From Aerococcaceae bacterium (GTDB taxonomy: Bacteria > Bacillota > Bacilli > Lactobacillales > Aerococcaceae), in NCBI GenBank assembly GCA_030525795.1, contig JAUNEB010000002.1:62001-126000 (forward strand): a stretch of DNA of 64,000 bases, in the 5' to 3' direction. The notes under the pieces were generated by a model. The model saw only the letters and a program-made list of their open reading frames with translations, searched no databases and was not told the origin of the DNA. The stretch's first letter is position 1. Every line of letters starts with the position of its first letter. A program made the position numbers and the translations under genes. Shown piece after piece: positions 8,272-17,575 of the stretch.

Positions 8272-9228
8272 TTATTTTCTTAATTGTTCACTATCTAATC
8301 CTAATGTTTCTGCATATACGTCATTAACAATGATTTCCAAATGTTTTGCTGTTTCAATAGGCATTTCAGATACAGGCAGGCCTTCCTCGATATGAGAGAG
8401 AACCATTTCTGCTGTTTGAACGCCAAAGTCTTTATACGAATTGGATAACGTCATCAAGCCGTTTTTCAATACAACGGGTTCTGATGAGCCTACAGTTGGA
8501 ATCTTTTGTTCTTTTGCCAAATCTCCTACGAGTACAATGGCGCTATCGATAGTATTATCCGTAATCAAGAATAACACTTCAATTTTACTCAATAATGGCG
8601 GTAATACTTGTGAAATATCATTCGTTCCCACCACCGTTGCTTGGTGTACGGTTAAAGATTGGCTTTCTAATTCTTGTGTCGCCAATTTAGCAAGCACTTG
8701 AGAATTGGATTCACTTGCGTTGTAGATGATTCCTACATTTTTCGCTTCTGGAAAATGCTTTTTGAGTAATGCAACTTGTTCTTTTATAGGCGCCATATCG
8801 CTCGTTCCCGTCACGTTCGTCTCTGGTTTTTCCATGCTGTTCACCAATTTAGCTGCCACAGGGTCTGTTACCGCCGCAATAAAAATCGGTTTTTCTTTCT
8901 CAACGGTTGCCAAGGCTTGAGCAGCGGGTGTTGCAATCGCAAATAACAAATCACTTTCACGCGCTAATTTTTCACTAATGGATTGCAGCATCGCGTTGTC
9001 TCCGTTGGCGTTTTGAATATTCCATTCAATCCGTTCTCCTATCGGGCTGTTCATCAACGTTTCTTGAAAGCCTTCTAGCGTGGCGTCCAGTGCTTCGTGC
9101 TTAACGTATTGCAAAACGCCTATTTTAATTTTAGGTTCAGCCGCATGAATATGCACACTGCTTAAAACGCTCATGAATACTACTACAACCATTAAACTTT
9201 TGACTACTTTTTTTATCATTTTTGACAT
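8272..9228 (-). CDS. ABC importer substrate-binding protein (TrpX/ABC_sub_bind)
   Basis: A 318-residue extracellular solute-binding protein. The N-terminus (MIKKVVKSLMVVVVFMS) is a signal peptide ending around HIHAAEP; no lipobox cysteine is seen. The family motifs KIGVLQYVKHEALD and FIAAVTDPVAAKLV and GTSDMAPIKEQ place it in the ABC_sub_bind (TrpX) family. The ATG at 9228 follows AAGGAG; the frame stays open further upstream only because it runs through the attenuator, so I reject that extension. The leader upstream encodes a Tyr-rich peptide, suggesting a tyrosine or Phe/Tyr ligand rather than tryptophan. Confidence 0.88.
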   Translation of the reverse strand: MSKMIKKVVKSLMVVVVFMSVLSSVHIHAAEPKIKIGVLQYVKHEALDATLEGFQETLMNSPIGERIEWNIQNANGDNAMLQSISEKLARESDLLFAIATPAAQALATVEKEKPIFIAAVTDPVAAKLVNSMEKPETNVTGTSDMAPIKEQVALLKKHFPEAKNVGIIYNASESNSQVLAKLATQELESQSLTVHQATVVGTNDISQVLPPLLSKIEVLFLITDNTIDSAIVLVGDLAKEQKIPTVGSSEPVVLKNGLMTLSNSYKDFGVQTAEMVLSHIEEGLPVSEMPIETAKHLEIIVNDVYAETLGLDSEQLRK

Positions 9229-9252
9229 ATAAATGCTCCTTTTCTTATAACA

Positions 9253-9289
9253 TAAAAAATCTCCACCAGATAAAAATCTAGTGGAGATT
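9253..9289 (-). terminator. Attenuator terminator before the ABC importer
   Basis: A 14-bp stem (9276-9289 with 9258-9271, one G-U pair), TTTT loop, then a T6 run. It sits between the leader peptide and the binding-protein ribosome binding site, so it must be read through for importer expression. Confidence 0.85.
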
Positions 9290-9334
9290 GTTCTTAACTG
9301 TGAACGATTGATACAACAACGGCATTCCATTGCT

Positions 9335-9437
9335 TCCACTTAGATTTTTGATCATCTATGTGGACATACTCAAACGACAGCTCCTCATAGATACAAACAT
9401 TTGTTGACTGTTTGTATCTGCAAAGCCTATACAAACA
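9335..9437 (-). promoter_or_regulatory. Chain of alternative hairpin segments (attenuator)
   Basis: Seven segments in transcript order: 1 TGTTTGTAT (9429-9437), 2 AGATACAAACA (9409-9419), 3 TGTTTGTATCT (9389-9399, running on as ATCTATG to 9386), A TCCACATAGAT (9354-9364), B ATCTAAGTGGA (9335-9345), then terminator arms C and D. Complementarity allows either 1:2, 3:A, B:C (terminator open) or 2:3, A:B, C:D (terminator formed). Pairings read directly from sequence; the switching mechanism is inference. Confidence 0.7.
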
Positions 9438-9441
9438 TTAT

Positions 9442-9495
9442 CTAATAATAGAAGCTGTACGCATATACGTTGAATTGCAATGAATGTTGTGTCAT
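9442..9495 (-). CDS. Tyr/Phe-rich leader peptide, 17 residues
   Basis: ATG at 9495 with GAGGAAAGGA upstream, 17 codons then TAG: MTQHSLQFNVYAYSFYY. Four Tyr and two Phe codons fall within the last ten residues, far above chance, and no Trp codon is present. It starts about 30 nt after a strong promoter and ends 5 nt before segment 1 of the hairpin chain. This is the arrangement of a ribosome-mediated attenuation leader controlling the downstream importer. It is too short to be a functional protein in its own right. Confidence 0.75.
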   Translation of the reverse strand: MTQHSLQFNVYAYSFYY

Positions 9496-9526
9496 TTTTA
9501 TCGTCCTTTCCTCATTTGATAATTTG

Positions 9527-9555
9527 ATTTTATCTTATTTTAATTTTTAAGTCAA
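9527..9555 (-). promoter_or_regulatory. Promoter of leader peptide and ABC importer
   Basis: TTGACT (9550-9555), 17-nt spacer, TAAAAT (9527-9532), a near-consensus sigma-A promoter with an AT-rich upstream region. Confidence 0.8.
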
Positions 9556-9576
9556 GTTTTTTATTTTTTTCTAATT

Positions 9577-9608
9577 AAAAAGTTCCTCCATATTCTGAAG
9601 GAACTTTT
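9577..9608 (-). terminator. Terminator of fba
   Basis: AAAGTTCC / GGAACTTT stem with a 13-nt loop, followed on the minus strand by TTTTAATTAG. Lies 14 nt after the fba stop and just upstream of the importer promoter. Confidence 0.75.
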
Positions 9609-9621
9609 CTTAATATTCAAA

Positions 9622-10479
9622 TTACGCCTTCCCAGTTGAACCGAAAATGTCCATAATTTCTTTTGTTGTTTTGATGATTGCGTCTTTACCTGGCGCGATA
9701 ACTTTACGTGGGTCGTAAACTTTTGCGTCGGTTGCTAATTTTTCGCGAACAGCAGCTGTCCATTGTTGTTGTAATTCTGTGTTGACGTTGATTTTAGCAT
9801 GACCAAATTCGATAGCTTTCTTGATTTGGTATTCTGGGATCCCTGAACCTCCGTGCAATACTAATGGAGCGCCTGTTGCTTCAGAGATAGCTTTCATTTC
9901 GTCAAAGCCTAAAACTGGCTCGCCAGCGTATGTGCCGTGAACTGAACCTAAAGCTGCTGCTAAAGCGTCAATTCCTGCCTCAGAAACCATGCGTTTGCAT
10001 TCTTCTAAGTCTGCGTATTGTACGCCGCCGATAACGCCATCTTCTTCGCCGCCAACAGTTCCAACTTCTGCTTCAACTGAAGCGCCTTTAGCGTGAGCGT
10101 AAGCCACTACTTCTTTTGTCAATGAAATGTTTTCGTCGATTGGGTAGTGTGAGTGGTCGTACATAACTGAAGAGAAACCTGCGTCGATGTACGCTTTACA
10201 TACTTCTACAGATGAACCGTGGTCTAAGTGCAATGCTACTGGAACTGTGATGTTCATGCCTTCCAACAATCCGTTTACCATCCCTGCAACTGCAACTGGG
10301 CCGCCCATATATTTACCAGCACCTTCGGAAACACCTAAAATAACTGGAGAGTTATTTTCTTGTGCTGCTGTTAAAATCGCTTGTGTCCATTCTAAGTTGT
10401 TGATGTTGAATTGACCAATTGCGTACTTTCCTTCTTTTGCTTTGTTTAACATTTCTGTCATACTTACTAAACGTGACAT
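9622..10479 (-). CDS. fba: Class II fructose-bisphosphate aldolase
   Basis: A 285-residue zinc-dependent aldolase that splits fructose-1,6-bisphosphate to DHAP and glyceraldehyde-3-phosphate in glycolysis. Zinc ligands are visible in LHLDHGSS (residues about 83-86), ALGSVHGTY and VLHGGSG; the KINVNTELQ segment is the phosphate-binding region. Full family length, with AAGGAGG before the ATG. A TATAAT at 10531-10536 (minus strand) lies about 50 nt upstream. Gene order rpoE-pyrG-fba is common in Firmicutes. Confidence 0.96.
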   Translation of the reverse strand: MSRLVSMTEMLNKAKEGKYAIGQFNINNLEWTQAILTAAQENNSPVILGVSEGAGKYMGGPVAVAGMVNGLLEGMNITVPVALHLDHGSSVEVCKAYIDAGFSSVMYDHSHYPIDENISLTKEVVAYAHAKGASVEAEVGTVGGEEDGVIGGVQYADLEECKRMVSEAGIDALAAALGSVHGTYAGEPVLGFDEMKAISEATGAPLVLHGGSGIPEYQIKKAIEFGHAKINVNTELQQQWTAAVREKLATDAKVYDPRKVIAPGKDAIIKTTKEIMDIFGSTGKA

Positions 10480-10577
10480 GTTAAGTTCCTCCTTGAATAC
10501 TGCGAGCAGTAGTTATTTTTTTACTTTGTTATTATACCTTAAAAAACCGAATTTGGCTACTCTTTCACAATCCAAAA

Positions 10578-12302
<1,725 letters not shown>

Positions 12303-12438
12303 CTAAAAACTACGGAATTTGCGGTTGATTTTTGTGTCGGAAGCAAATTGAGTTCGCCTAGTCTAGTCTTACGCTACTTTGCAATGGTCGTAATGGTCTT
12401 TTTTAACTAAATTATCATGATTAATTTCCATGAAAACC

Positions 12439-12480
12439 TTAACAAACAATCAAATCTGTGTTATAGTATTATCATAACAC
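12439..12480 (+). promoter_or_regulatory. Promoter with overlapping inverted repeat
   Basis: TTAACA (12439-12444), 17-nt spacer, TATAGT (12462-12467). A perfect 7-bp inverted repeat GTGTTAT-N9-ATAACAC (12458-12480) covers the -10 and start region, as a repressor operator would. The regulator is not identified. Confidence 0.6.
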
Positions 12481-12497
12481 TTAAGGAGGAATTTCAC

Positions 12498-13550
12498 ATG
12501 AAATTATCAAAAATTGTTTTATCTAGCTTAGTAGCGTTATCTGCTGCAACCGTCGCTTTACCCGTCGTACAACACGTAACAGGAGAAGTTACGATTGTTC
12601 AAGCGCAAGAAGAAACCGTTACTTTAAAACGTTACTATACTGCCGCTCACGGCGACAAAGCATTTACTGCTGTCACCGTATTATTAAAAGGAGATGTCAT
12701 CGTTGATGCAGTCATCGATGAATTCCAATTTACTGTAGCGGGCAAAGGTTTTGAAGGCGTTCCAAACTCAGACAGCGATTTTGGTGGCGGATACGCAGAA
12801 GGACAAGTATTGTTTAGCAAATTAGCAAACAACGAGGCATACTCTGCATTAATGGCAGAAAAAGCTGGCTCAACCGTAACTTATGCAGATAACTTTGCAG
12901 CCATTGTCGCATCTGTTAAAGGCAAAACACTTGCAGAAGCTAAAGCTGTCGCTGAAGAAGTAAGTGCCTTAGGTGACAACGGTAAAGTTTCAGATGTCGT
13001 ATCAGGCGCTACTTTAGTAGATACAGGCAACTACATCACTGCAATCGTTGAAGCAGCCGAAAAAGGAATCGAATTTGCAGGCGTTGCTGCTGGCACAACA
13101 AAAGTAGAATTAAAACAAGCATTAGTTGCACCACACGGAACACGTTCATTCGGTCTTGTATCCGTTGCCGTTGAAGGCGACAAAGTTGTCGGTTCAGTCA
13201 TTGATGAATTCCAATTTGCAGATGCAGGCGCTTATGAAGGCGTACCAAACTCTGAAGGCGAATTCGCTAAAGGCTACGCAGAAGGAAAAATTTTAGTTTC
13301 TAAAATTGCAAACAACGAAGCATACTCAGCAGCAATGGCTGAAAAAGCAGGTTCAACTGTTGCATACTTAAACAGCTTAACAGCTATCACCACATTCGCT
13401 AACGGTAAAACGGTAGAAGAAATCAACGCTGGTATCACAGAAGTTGAAGCATTAGGCGAAAACGGAAAAGTTGCAGATGTTGTATCAGGTGCTACTTTAG
13501 CAGACACGGCTGGATACTTACACGCAATCGTCGATGTTGCAAGCAAATAA
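12498..13550 (+). CDS. Secreted protein with two FMN-binding-type (PplA-like) domains
   Basis: A 350-residue exported protein: signal peptide (about residues 1-30, cleavage near VQAQ), then two homologous domains of about 145 residues (about 38-185 and 190-350). Each ends with DVVSGATLxDT, the sequence context in which ApbE/FmnB-type transferases attach FMN to threonine, and each carries IDEFQF, GVPNS, YAEG and AEKAGSTV. This resembles Listeria PplA, which shuttles electrons outside the cell. No lipobox cysteine and no LPxTG is seen, so anchoring is unclear. The strong AAGGAGG and own promoter fit high expression. Covalent flavin is inference; no apbE or ndh2 is nearby. Confidence 0.65.
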   Translation: MKLSKIVLSSLVALSAATVALPVVQHVTGEVTIVQAQEETVTLKRYYTAAHGDKAFTAVTVLLKGDVIVDAVIDEFQFTVAGKGFEGVPNSDSDFGGGYAEGQVLFSKLANNEAYSALMAEKAGSTVTYADNFAAIVASVKGKTLAEAKAVAEEVSALGDNGKVSDVVSGATLVDTGNYITAIVEAAEKGIEFAGVAAGTTKVELKQALVAPHGTRSFGLVSVAVEGDKVVGSVIDEFQFADAGAYEGVPNSEGEFAKGYAEGKILVSKIANNEAYSAAMAEKAGSTVAYLNSLTAITTFANGKTVEEINAGITEVEALGENGKVADVVSGATLADTAGYLHAIVDVASK

Positions 13551-13604
13551 TTTTTCTTGAGCATGACAGCCTTTCTTAGGTTTGTCGCACTCCATTAAAT
13601 CAAA

Positions 13605-13645
13605 AAACACGCCCATCATACTCATTATGATGGGCGTGTTTAGTT
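13605..13645. terminator. Strong bidirectional-type terminator
   Basis: A perfect 15-bp stem (13605-13619 with 13627-13641) and 7-nt loop, with A-run before and T-rich sequence after. Ends the secreted flavoprotein-like gene on the + strand. Confidence 0.85.
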
Positions 13646-13653
13646 TTCTGCTA

Positions 13654-13679
13654 ACAAAAAGAACCCTTTCGGGTCCTTT
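13654..13679 (-). terminator. Terminator of rpoE
   Basis: On the minus strand GGACCC-GAAA-GGGTTC with flanking A/T pairs, a GNRA-type loop and a T5 run, immediately after the rpoE stop. Confidence 0.75.
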
Positions 13680-13681
13680 CA

Positions 13682-14284
13682 TTATTCTTCCTCTTCGTTG
13701 TCTTCGACTTCTACGTCGATTTCTTCGTCGTCAACATCTCCGAATTCTGACAAATCGCTTGCATACGCGCTTAATTCTTCGTCTTCCTCTTCGTCGTCTT
13801 CATCCACGACTAAAGATAATCCTACTAAATCATCGTCTTCGTCGTCTTCTTCGACTGCATCGTAGTCGATATCATCTTCATCGTAAGCGACTTCCATATC
13901 TTCTGGATCATCGTCGTTGTAGTCAATCATATCTTCGTCGTCACCAAATGCGTTGTATTTACGTTTTTTGCGACGGCGTAGTGGTTGTTGCTCTTCTTCG
14001 GCAGAGGTAATGATTTCTTCATCAATCGAATCAATCGGATACCATGCGCGCAAGCCCCAACGGTTGTCTCCTAAAGAAATGAAACTTCCATTGACATTCA
14101 AGTCCGTATAAAAACGTGCCATACGCGCTTCTAGTTGTGCTTCATTTAATTCTAAATATTCTTGCACCAAAATCAATAATTCTGTAAATTCAATGACATC
14201 GCCTTTATTTTCAAGTAATGCGTACGCGACTTCAATCATTGATAATTCTGATTTTTGTTGTCCTTCAAATTGTTTCAATTCCAA
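13682..14284 (-). CDS. rpoE: RNA polymerase delta subunit
   Basis: A 200-residue protein with the folded N-terminal HARE-HTH domain (residues 1-90, ending FISLGDNRWGLRAWYPID), a short basic patch PLRRRKKRKY, and a long disordered tail made almost entirely of Asp and Glu. This is characteristic of RpoE from Firmicutes, which speeds polymerase recycling and alters promoter sensitivity to initiating NTP. A TTG start at 14284 gives the LELKQF N-terminus expected for the family; the ribosome binding site (AAAGGGA) is 11 nt away. A secreted-protein gene on the other strand separates it from pyrG. Confidence 0.93.
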   Translation of the reverse strand: MELKQFEGQQKSELSMIEVAYALLENKGDVIEFTELLILVQEYLELNEAQLEARMARFYTDLNVNGSFISLGDNRWGLRAWYPIDSIDEEIITSAEEEQQPLRRRKKRKYNAFGDDEDMIDYNDDDPEDMEVAYDEDDIDYDAVEEDDEDDDLVGLSLVVDEDDEEEDEELSAYASDLSEFGDVDDEEIDVEVEDNEEEE

Positions 14285-14373
14285 TTCTCGCCACTTCCCT
14301 TTCTTTCGTTACCTTTCTATCTTACCGATTTCACGGCTATAAATCAACGACTTTTTTAGTGTGCCATTATTTT

Positions 14374-15036
14374 TTATGTATAAAAACGTTGGCGGAATAA
14401 CAAATAGTAACTGCCCGCCAGCATGTAGCTTGCGCTGATGACATATAATGTCTGGCTCCCGATACGAGCGTACAGCCACGCTGCCAAAATGCCGCCCAAA
14501 ATAAAGCAGGCAATGCTCGTACTATAAAACGCCACTTTATGCTGACTGTCTTTCAAGCCTCTCAACATTCGGCCTAACTCGAAGCCAATATCCGTCAAAT
14601 ATCCCGTAAAATGCGTACTACGCACAATCATACCCCGATAAAAAATGAACAGCCCATTTTGGACGCCGGCCATAAACGCATTGGCGCCAATCAGCCATGA
14701 ACTCCCATTAAATAAACTCACGAGCAGCCAATGCATCATACCTAGCCCTAATAATACGACGCCATAACGTTTTTTGAGTTGGAAGACTTTGTCCGAAAAC
14801 AAATAACCACTCAACATACTACCGCCCAAAAAGCTCACAACCACAAACAAAACGGATCCTATAAGCGTCACATTGCCCCGTGCAAGATGCAACGCAAATT
14901 GCGTCATGTGTCCCGTATAATGCGTTGTAGGCATTTCAAAATACACTAGCGATACAACATTGACAAATCCCGCAATGCCATTCAAACACAGTATCCAAGC
15001 CGTTAACCAGTAAGTACGCTCACGATGTTGTGTCAT
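14374..15036 (-). CDS. YoaK/DUF1275 family membrane protein
   Basis: A 220-residue protein with about six hydrophobic segments and the DUF1275 signatures GIAGFVNVVSLVYF, THYTGHMT and STHFTGYLTDIG. The physiological role of the family is not known. Its start lies inside the end of the upstream O-antigen-ligase-like gene (17-bp overlap), so the two are coupled. Confidence 0.82.
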   Translation of the reverse strand: MTQHRERTYWLTAWILCLNGIAGFVNVVSLVYFEMPTTHYTGHMTQFALHLARGNVTLIGSVLFVVVSFLGGSMLSGYLFSDKVFQLKKRYGVVLLGLGMMHWLLVSLFNGSSWLIGANAFMAGVQNGLFIFYRGMIVRSTHFTGYLTDIGFELGRMLRGLKDSQHKVAFYSTSIACFILGGILAAWLYARIGSQTLYVISASYMLAGSYYLLFRQRFYT

Positions 15037-16174
15037 GCGTCACCATTCCTTCCGTATAAAATGGTAACAATAACACTAAAAACACATACCCCGTTTGCAA
15101 CCAAAAAACAGATACATCGGTTAATCCATGCACTAAAACAATGACAATCGCGCTCGTTGCCAGCGACCACTCTTGACGCACAGACGGATTTTGGTACGCA
15201 GCGACCATTCGTCGAATAAATGGCGTGACCGCAATCGTTAATAAAAACAATCCGTATAAGCCGTAGTTGCCTAACATTTCAATTAAAAGTTGGTGCGAGT
15301 GCATCGCTGCTTTTGTATCAAATAAGTAGTAATATTTGACGTAGCTGAGCGGCCCGCGCCCTAACAATGGATTCCGAATAAAAATTTGCCAACCTGTTTG
15401 CCATAATGCTAGGCGATCGTCCACCGCGTGTTGCAAAGATGACATGCGCGGTAATAAAGTCGGTTTTGCAATGATGATGGCGACAACTACTACGCTACCA
15501 ATGAGTGTCCATTTTAGCCAACGTTTGTCCAAGCTCAAAATAAACCATACAATCGCAGCCGCCAAAGCTAAGTAAACCATGCGAGACGCGGTCAAAATCA
15601 ATCCGATTACCGCCAGAAAACTACTAATTATATACACAAACCGCCACAATTTCGTTGGTTTTTTTTGCCATAGATAAAGATGGATAACTAGCACGAATAA
15701 ACAAAACATGCCGTAATAATTCGCATTAAAAAAGGTTGATTCCGCGCGGAATCGTGGTGAAGGATCCGTCAAAATGTACGTCCACGCCTGTGCGTGCTTA
15801 CGCAAATAACTCATGTAGTTCCAACACGCGATACTTCCCGCTACAATGTTGCCTAAACTTAATAATTTCAAGCAGCACTGGTACAATTCTAGCGTCATGT
15901 ATTGCCGCACTACATTGAAAAAAATCGCAAATAAAAACATAGCAACTGCTATCATCGCGCCAATCCAATGCCTATTCAAAGCCGCGTTAACGCCCGCGAA
16001 TACAATAAACACGCCGAGCCAGCCAATCGTCTTCAAACGCGTGAATATAAGCTTGCGCTGATCAACTAACATCGCAACTAATGCAATCACGACCAAAAGG
16101 CCACTCACATAAAACGGAAACACGATGCCAAAAGTGGCACTCAATAAACTATATACCGCTATCTTACGTGACAT
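15020..16174 (-). CDS. O-antigen ligase/polymerase-like membrane protein
   Basis: A 384-residue protein with about ten transmembrane segments. The central FNANYYGMF region and the GRGPLSYVKYYYLF...HSHQLLIEMLGNYG loop match the Wzy_C/O-antigen ligase family, enzymes that join lipid-linked glycans to acceptors or polymerise them. No other glycan genes are in the window, so the substrate is unknown. ATG preceded by AAGGAGGAG. Confidence 0.78.
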   Translation of the reverse strand: MSRKIAVYSLLSATFGIVFPFYVSGLLVVIALVAMLVDQRKLIFTRLKTIGWLGVFIVFAGVNAALNRHWIGAMIAVAMFLFAIFFNVVRQYMTLELYQCCLKLLSLGNIVAGSIACWNYMSYLRKHAQAWTYILTDPSPRFRAESTFFNANYYGMFCLFVLVIHLYLWQKKPTKLWRFVYIISSFLAVIGLILTASRMVYLALAAAIVWFILSLDKRWLKWTLIGSVVVVAIIIAKPTLLPRMSSLQHAVDDRLALWQTGWQIFIRNPLLGRGPLSYVKYYYLFDTKAAMHSHQLLIEMLGNYGLYGLFLLTIAVTPFIRRMVAAYQNPSVRQEWSLATSAIVIVLVHGLTDVSVFWLQTGYVFLVLLLPFYTEGMVTHDTTS

Positions 16175-16263
16175 AATGCTCCTCCTTCGACCATTTTCAT
16201 TTCTATTTTACACAATTTACGCGCAAAACGCCATTTTTTCATCAAGATTTGCAGTGTAATTAC

Positions 16264-16293
16264 TTGAAATTAGTGCGAGCCTTTCGCTATAAT
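16264..16293 (+). promoter_or_regulatory. dacA promoter
   Basis: TTGAAA (16264-16269), 18-nt spacer, TATAAT (16288-16293), about 38 nt before the start codon. Confidence 0.75.
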
Positions 16294-16330
16294 TGATAGG
16301 TACTTATTCTAATCAACTGGAGGAATCATT

Positions 16331-17527
16331 TTGTTATCCAAAAAAATACGTTTAGTCGCTTCGGTGGCTTTGGCAAGTGCCCTATTCATCGCGACGCCCG
16401 CTACGACTTTTGCTCAACTAAGCAAAACGCCTAATTTATCAAACCAAGTACAGCCAAGTGAACCTGCTGCGGCAATTACAATGCCAGAAGGATATCCGAC
16501 CGAATTGAACGAGCTGACACCTGACATTCGTTCTTACGTTGTCGTCGACCAAAAAACGAACCGTATTCTTATGGAGCGCGAAGGAAACACCGTTTACCCA
16601 ATTGCTTCCATGTCCAAAATTATGCCGGTTTATCTCGTTTACAAGGCAATCGAAGAAGGTAAACTCACGCTCGACCAAAAAATTACCGTACACGAAGATA
16701 TTGTCCAGTACATTTCATCTGACCCTGAACTATCGAACGTGGGCTTAGAAACGGGCGTTGAATATTCCGTTCAAGACTTGCTTTACGCCGTGATGATGGT
16801 TTCAGGAAATGACGCAACTTCTGCGTTGATGTGGCATTTATACGGCTCCGAACAAGCGGCAGTCCAAGCGATTAGCGACCAATTAATTGAATGGGGCATT
16901 ACCGATTTTGAATTTTACTCTACTTCAGGAGCGCCAAATGTTTATTTACCAAAAAGTATGTGGATGCCAGGCTCAACGGAAACCGACGAAAATAAAATGT
17001 CTGCCGCTGACGTCGCCCTAGCCGCTCAATATATCGTCGAAAAATATCCGCAACTACTAGACATTACCACCGCACGCACTTACGTATTCATGGCAGGAAC
17101 ACCTCAAGAAATCACCTTAAACTCAAGCAACCTCCTGCTTGAAGGTGGACAGTACGGTCGTCCAGGTGTGACAGGTTTCAAGTCAGGCTATACCGATTTA
17201 GCAGGCAAAAACTTTGTCACAACCACTACCGAAAATGGCACCCCGCTAATCGCTGTCGTGATGGGCATTCAAGAACCTTACAGTTCTTATGAAGAAACAG
17301 GCATTTTGTTGGATGGATTAGCTCAACATCCTGAAGTCTTTAATTTAGAAGGATTCACTTCAAACCGCCACAAAACCCTTGCCGAAAAACAAGCAGAAGA
17401 AGCCGCTAGACTGGCAGAAGAACAAGCCAAACAGCAAGCAGCCTCACAAACTACTCCATCACACGAAAATCGTCGTGACTCATTCTTTACCAATTTGATG
17501 CGGGATATTTTTGGGATTTTCAATTAA
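16331..17527 (+). CDS. dacA: D-alanyl-D-alanine carboxypeptidase (PBP5 type)
   Basis: A 398-residue serine DD-carboxypeptidase that trims the terminal D-Ala of peptidoglycan stem peptides at the cell surface. A signal peptide (about 1-28) is followed by the three penicillin-binding motifs: SMSK (SxxK), SGN and KSG (GFKSGYTDLAGKNF). The usual beta-rich PBP5_C domain is not evident; instead there is a charged Ala/Glu/Gln linker and a terminal amphipathic helix (FFTNLMRDIFGIF) suited to membrane anchoring. The start is TTG at 16331, 7 nt after GGAGG. Confidence 0.9.
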   Translation: MLSKKIRLVASVALASALFIATPATTFAQLSKTPNLSNQVQPSEPAAAITMPEGYPTELNELTPDIRSYVVVDQKTNRILMEREGNTVYPIASMSKIMPVYLVYKAIEEGKLTLDQKITVHEDIVQYISSDPELSNVGLETGVEYSVQDLLYAVMMVSGNDATSALMWHLYGSEQAAVQAISDQLIEWGITDFEFYSTSGAPNVYLPKSMWMPGSTETDENKMSAADVALAAQYIVEKYPQLLDITTARTYVFMAGTPQEITLNSSNLLLEGGQYGRPGVTGFKSGYTDLAGKNFVTTTTENGTPLIAVVMGIQEPYSSYEETGILLDGLAQHPEVFNLEGFTSNRHKTLAEKQAEEAARLAEEQAKQQAASQTTPSHENRRDSFFTNLMRDIFGIFN

Positions 17528-17537
17528 ATAAACAGAT

Positions 17538-17569
17538 AAAAGCACGCGATTGTTAACGCGTGCTTTTTG
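17538..17569. terminator. Bidirectional terminator between dacA and histidine-triad gene
   Basis: AAAGCACGCG pairs with CGCGTGCTTT, with A-run and T5 on either side. Serves both converging genes. Confidence 0.85.
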
Positions 17570-17575
17570 TATAGG

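Noticed and set aside
9229..9339. N-terminal extension of the ABC binding protein (frame open to 9339)
   Set aside because: It would run through the attenuator terminator and lacks a ribosome binding site; ATG at 9228 has a good one and a proper signal peptide.
9320..9345. T-box-like TGGAATGCC before the ABC importer
   Set aside because: No TGGNACC core and no stem I features; the segment is better explained by the leader-peptide attenuator.
13682..14010. Plus-strand Arg/Leu-rich frame opposite rpoE
   Set aside because: It is the antisense of the Asp/Glu tail codons of RpoE, an artefact of composition.
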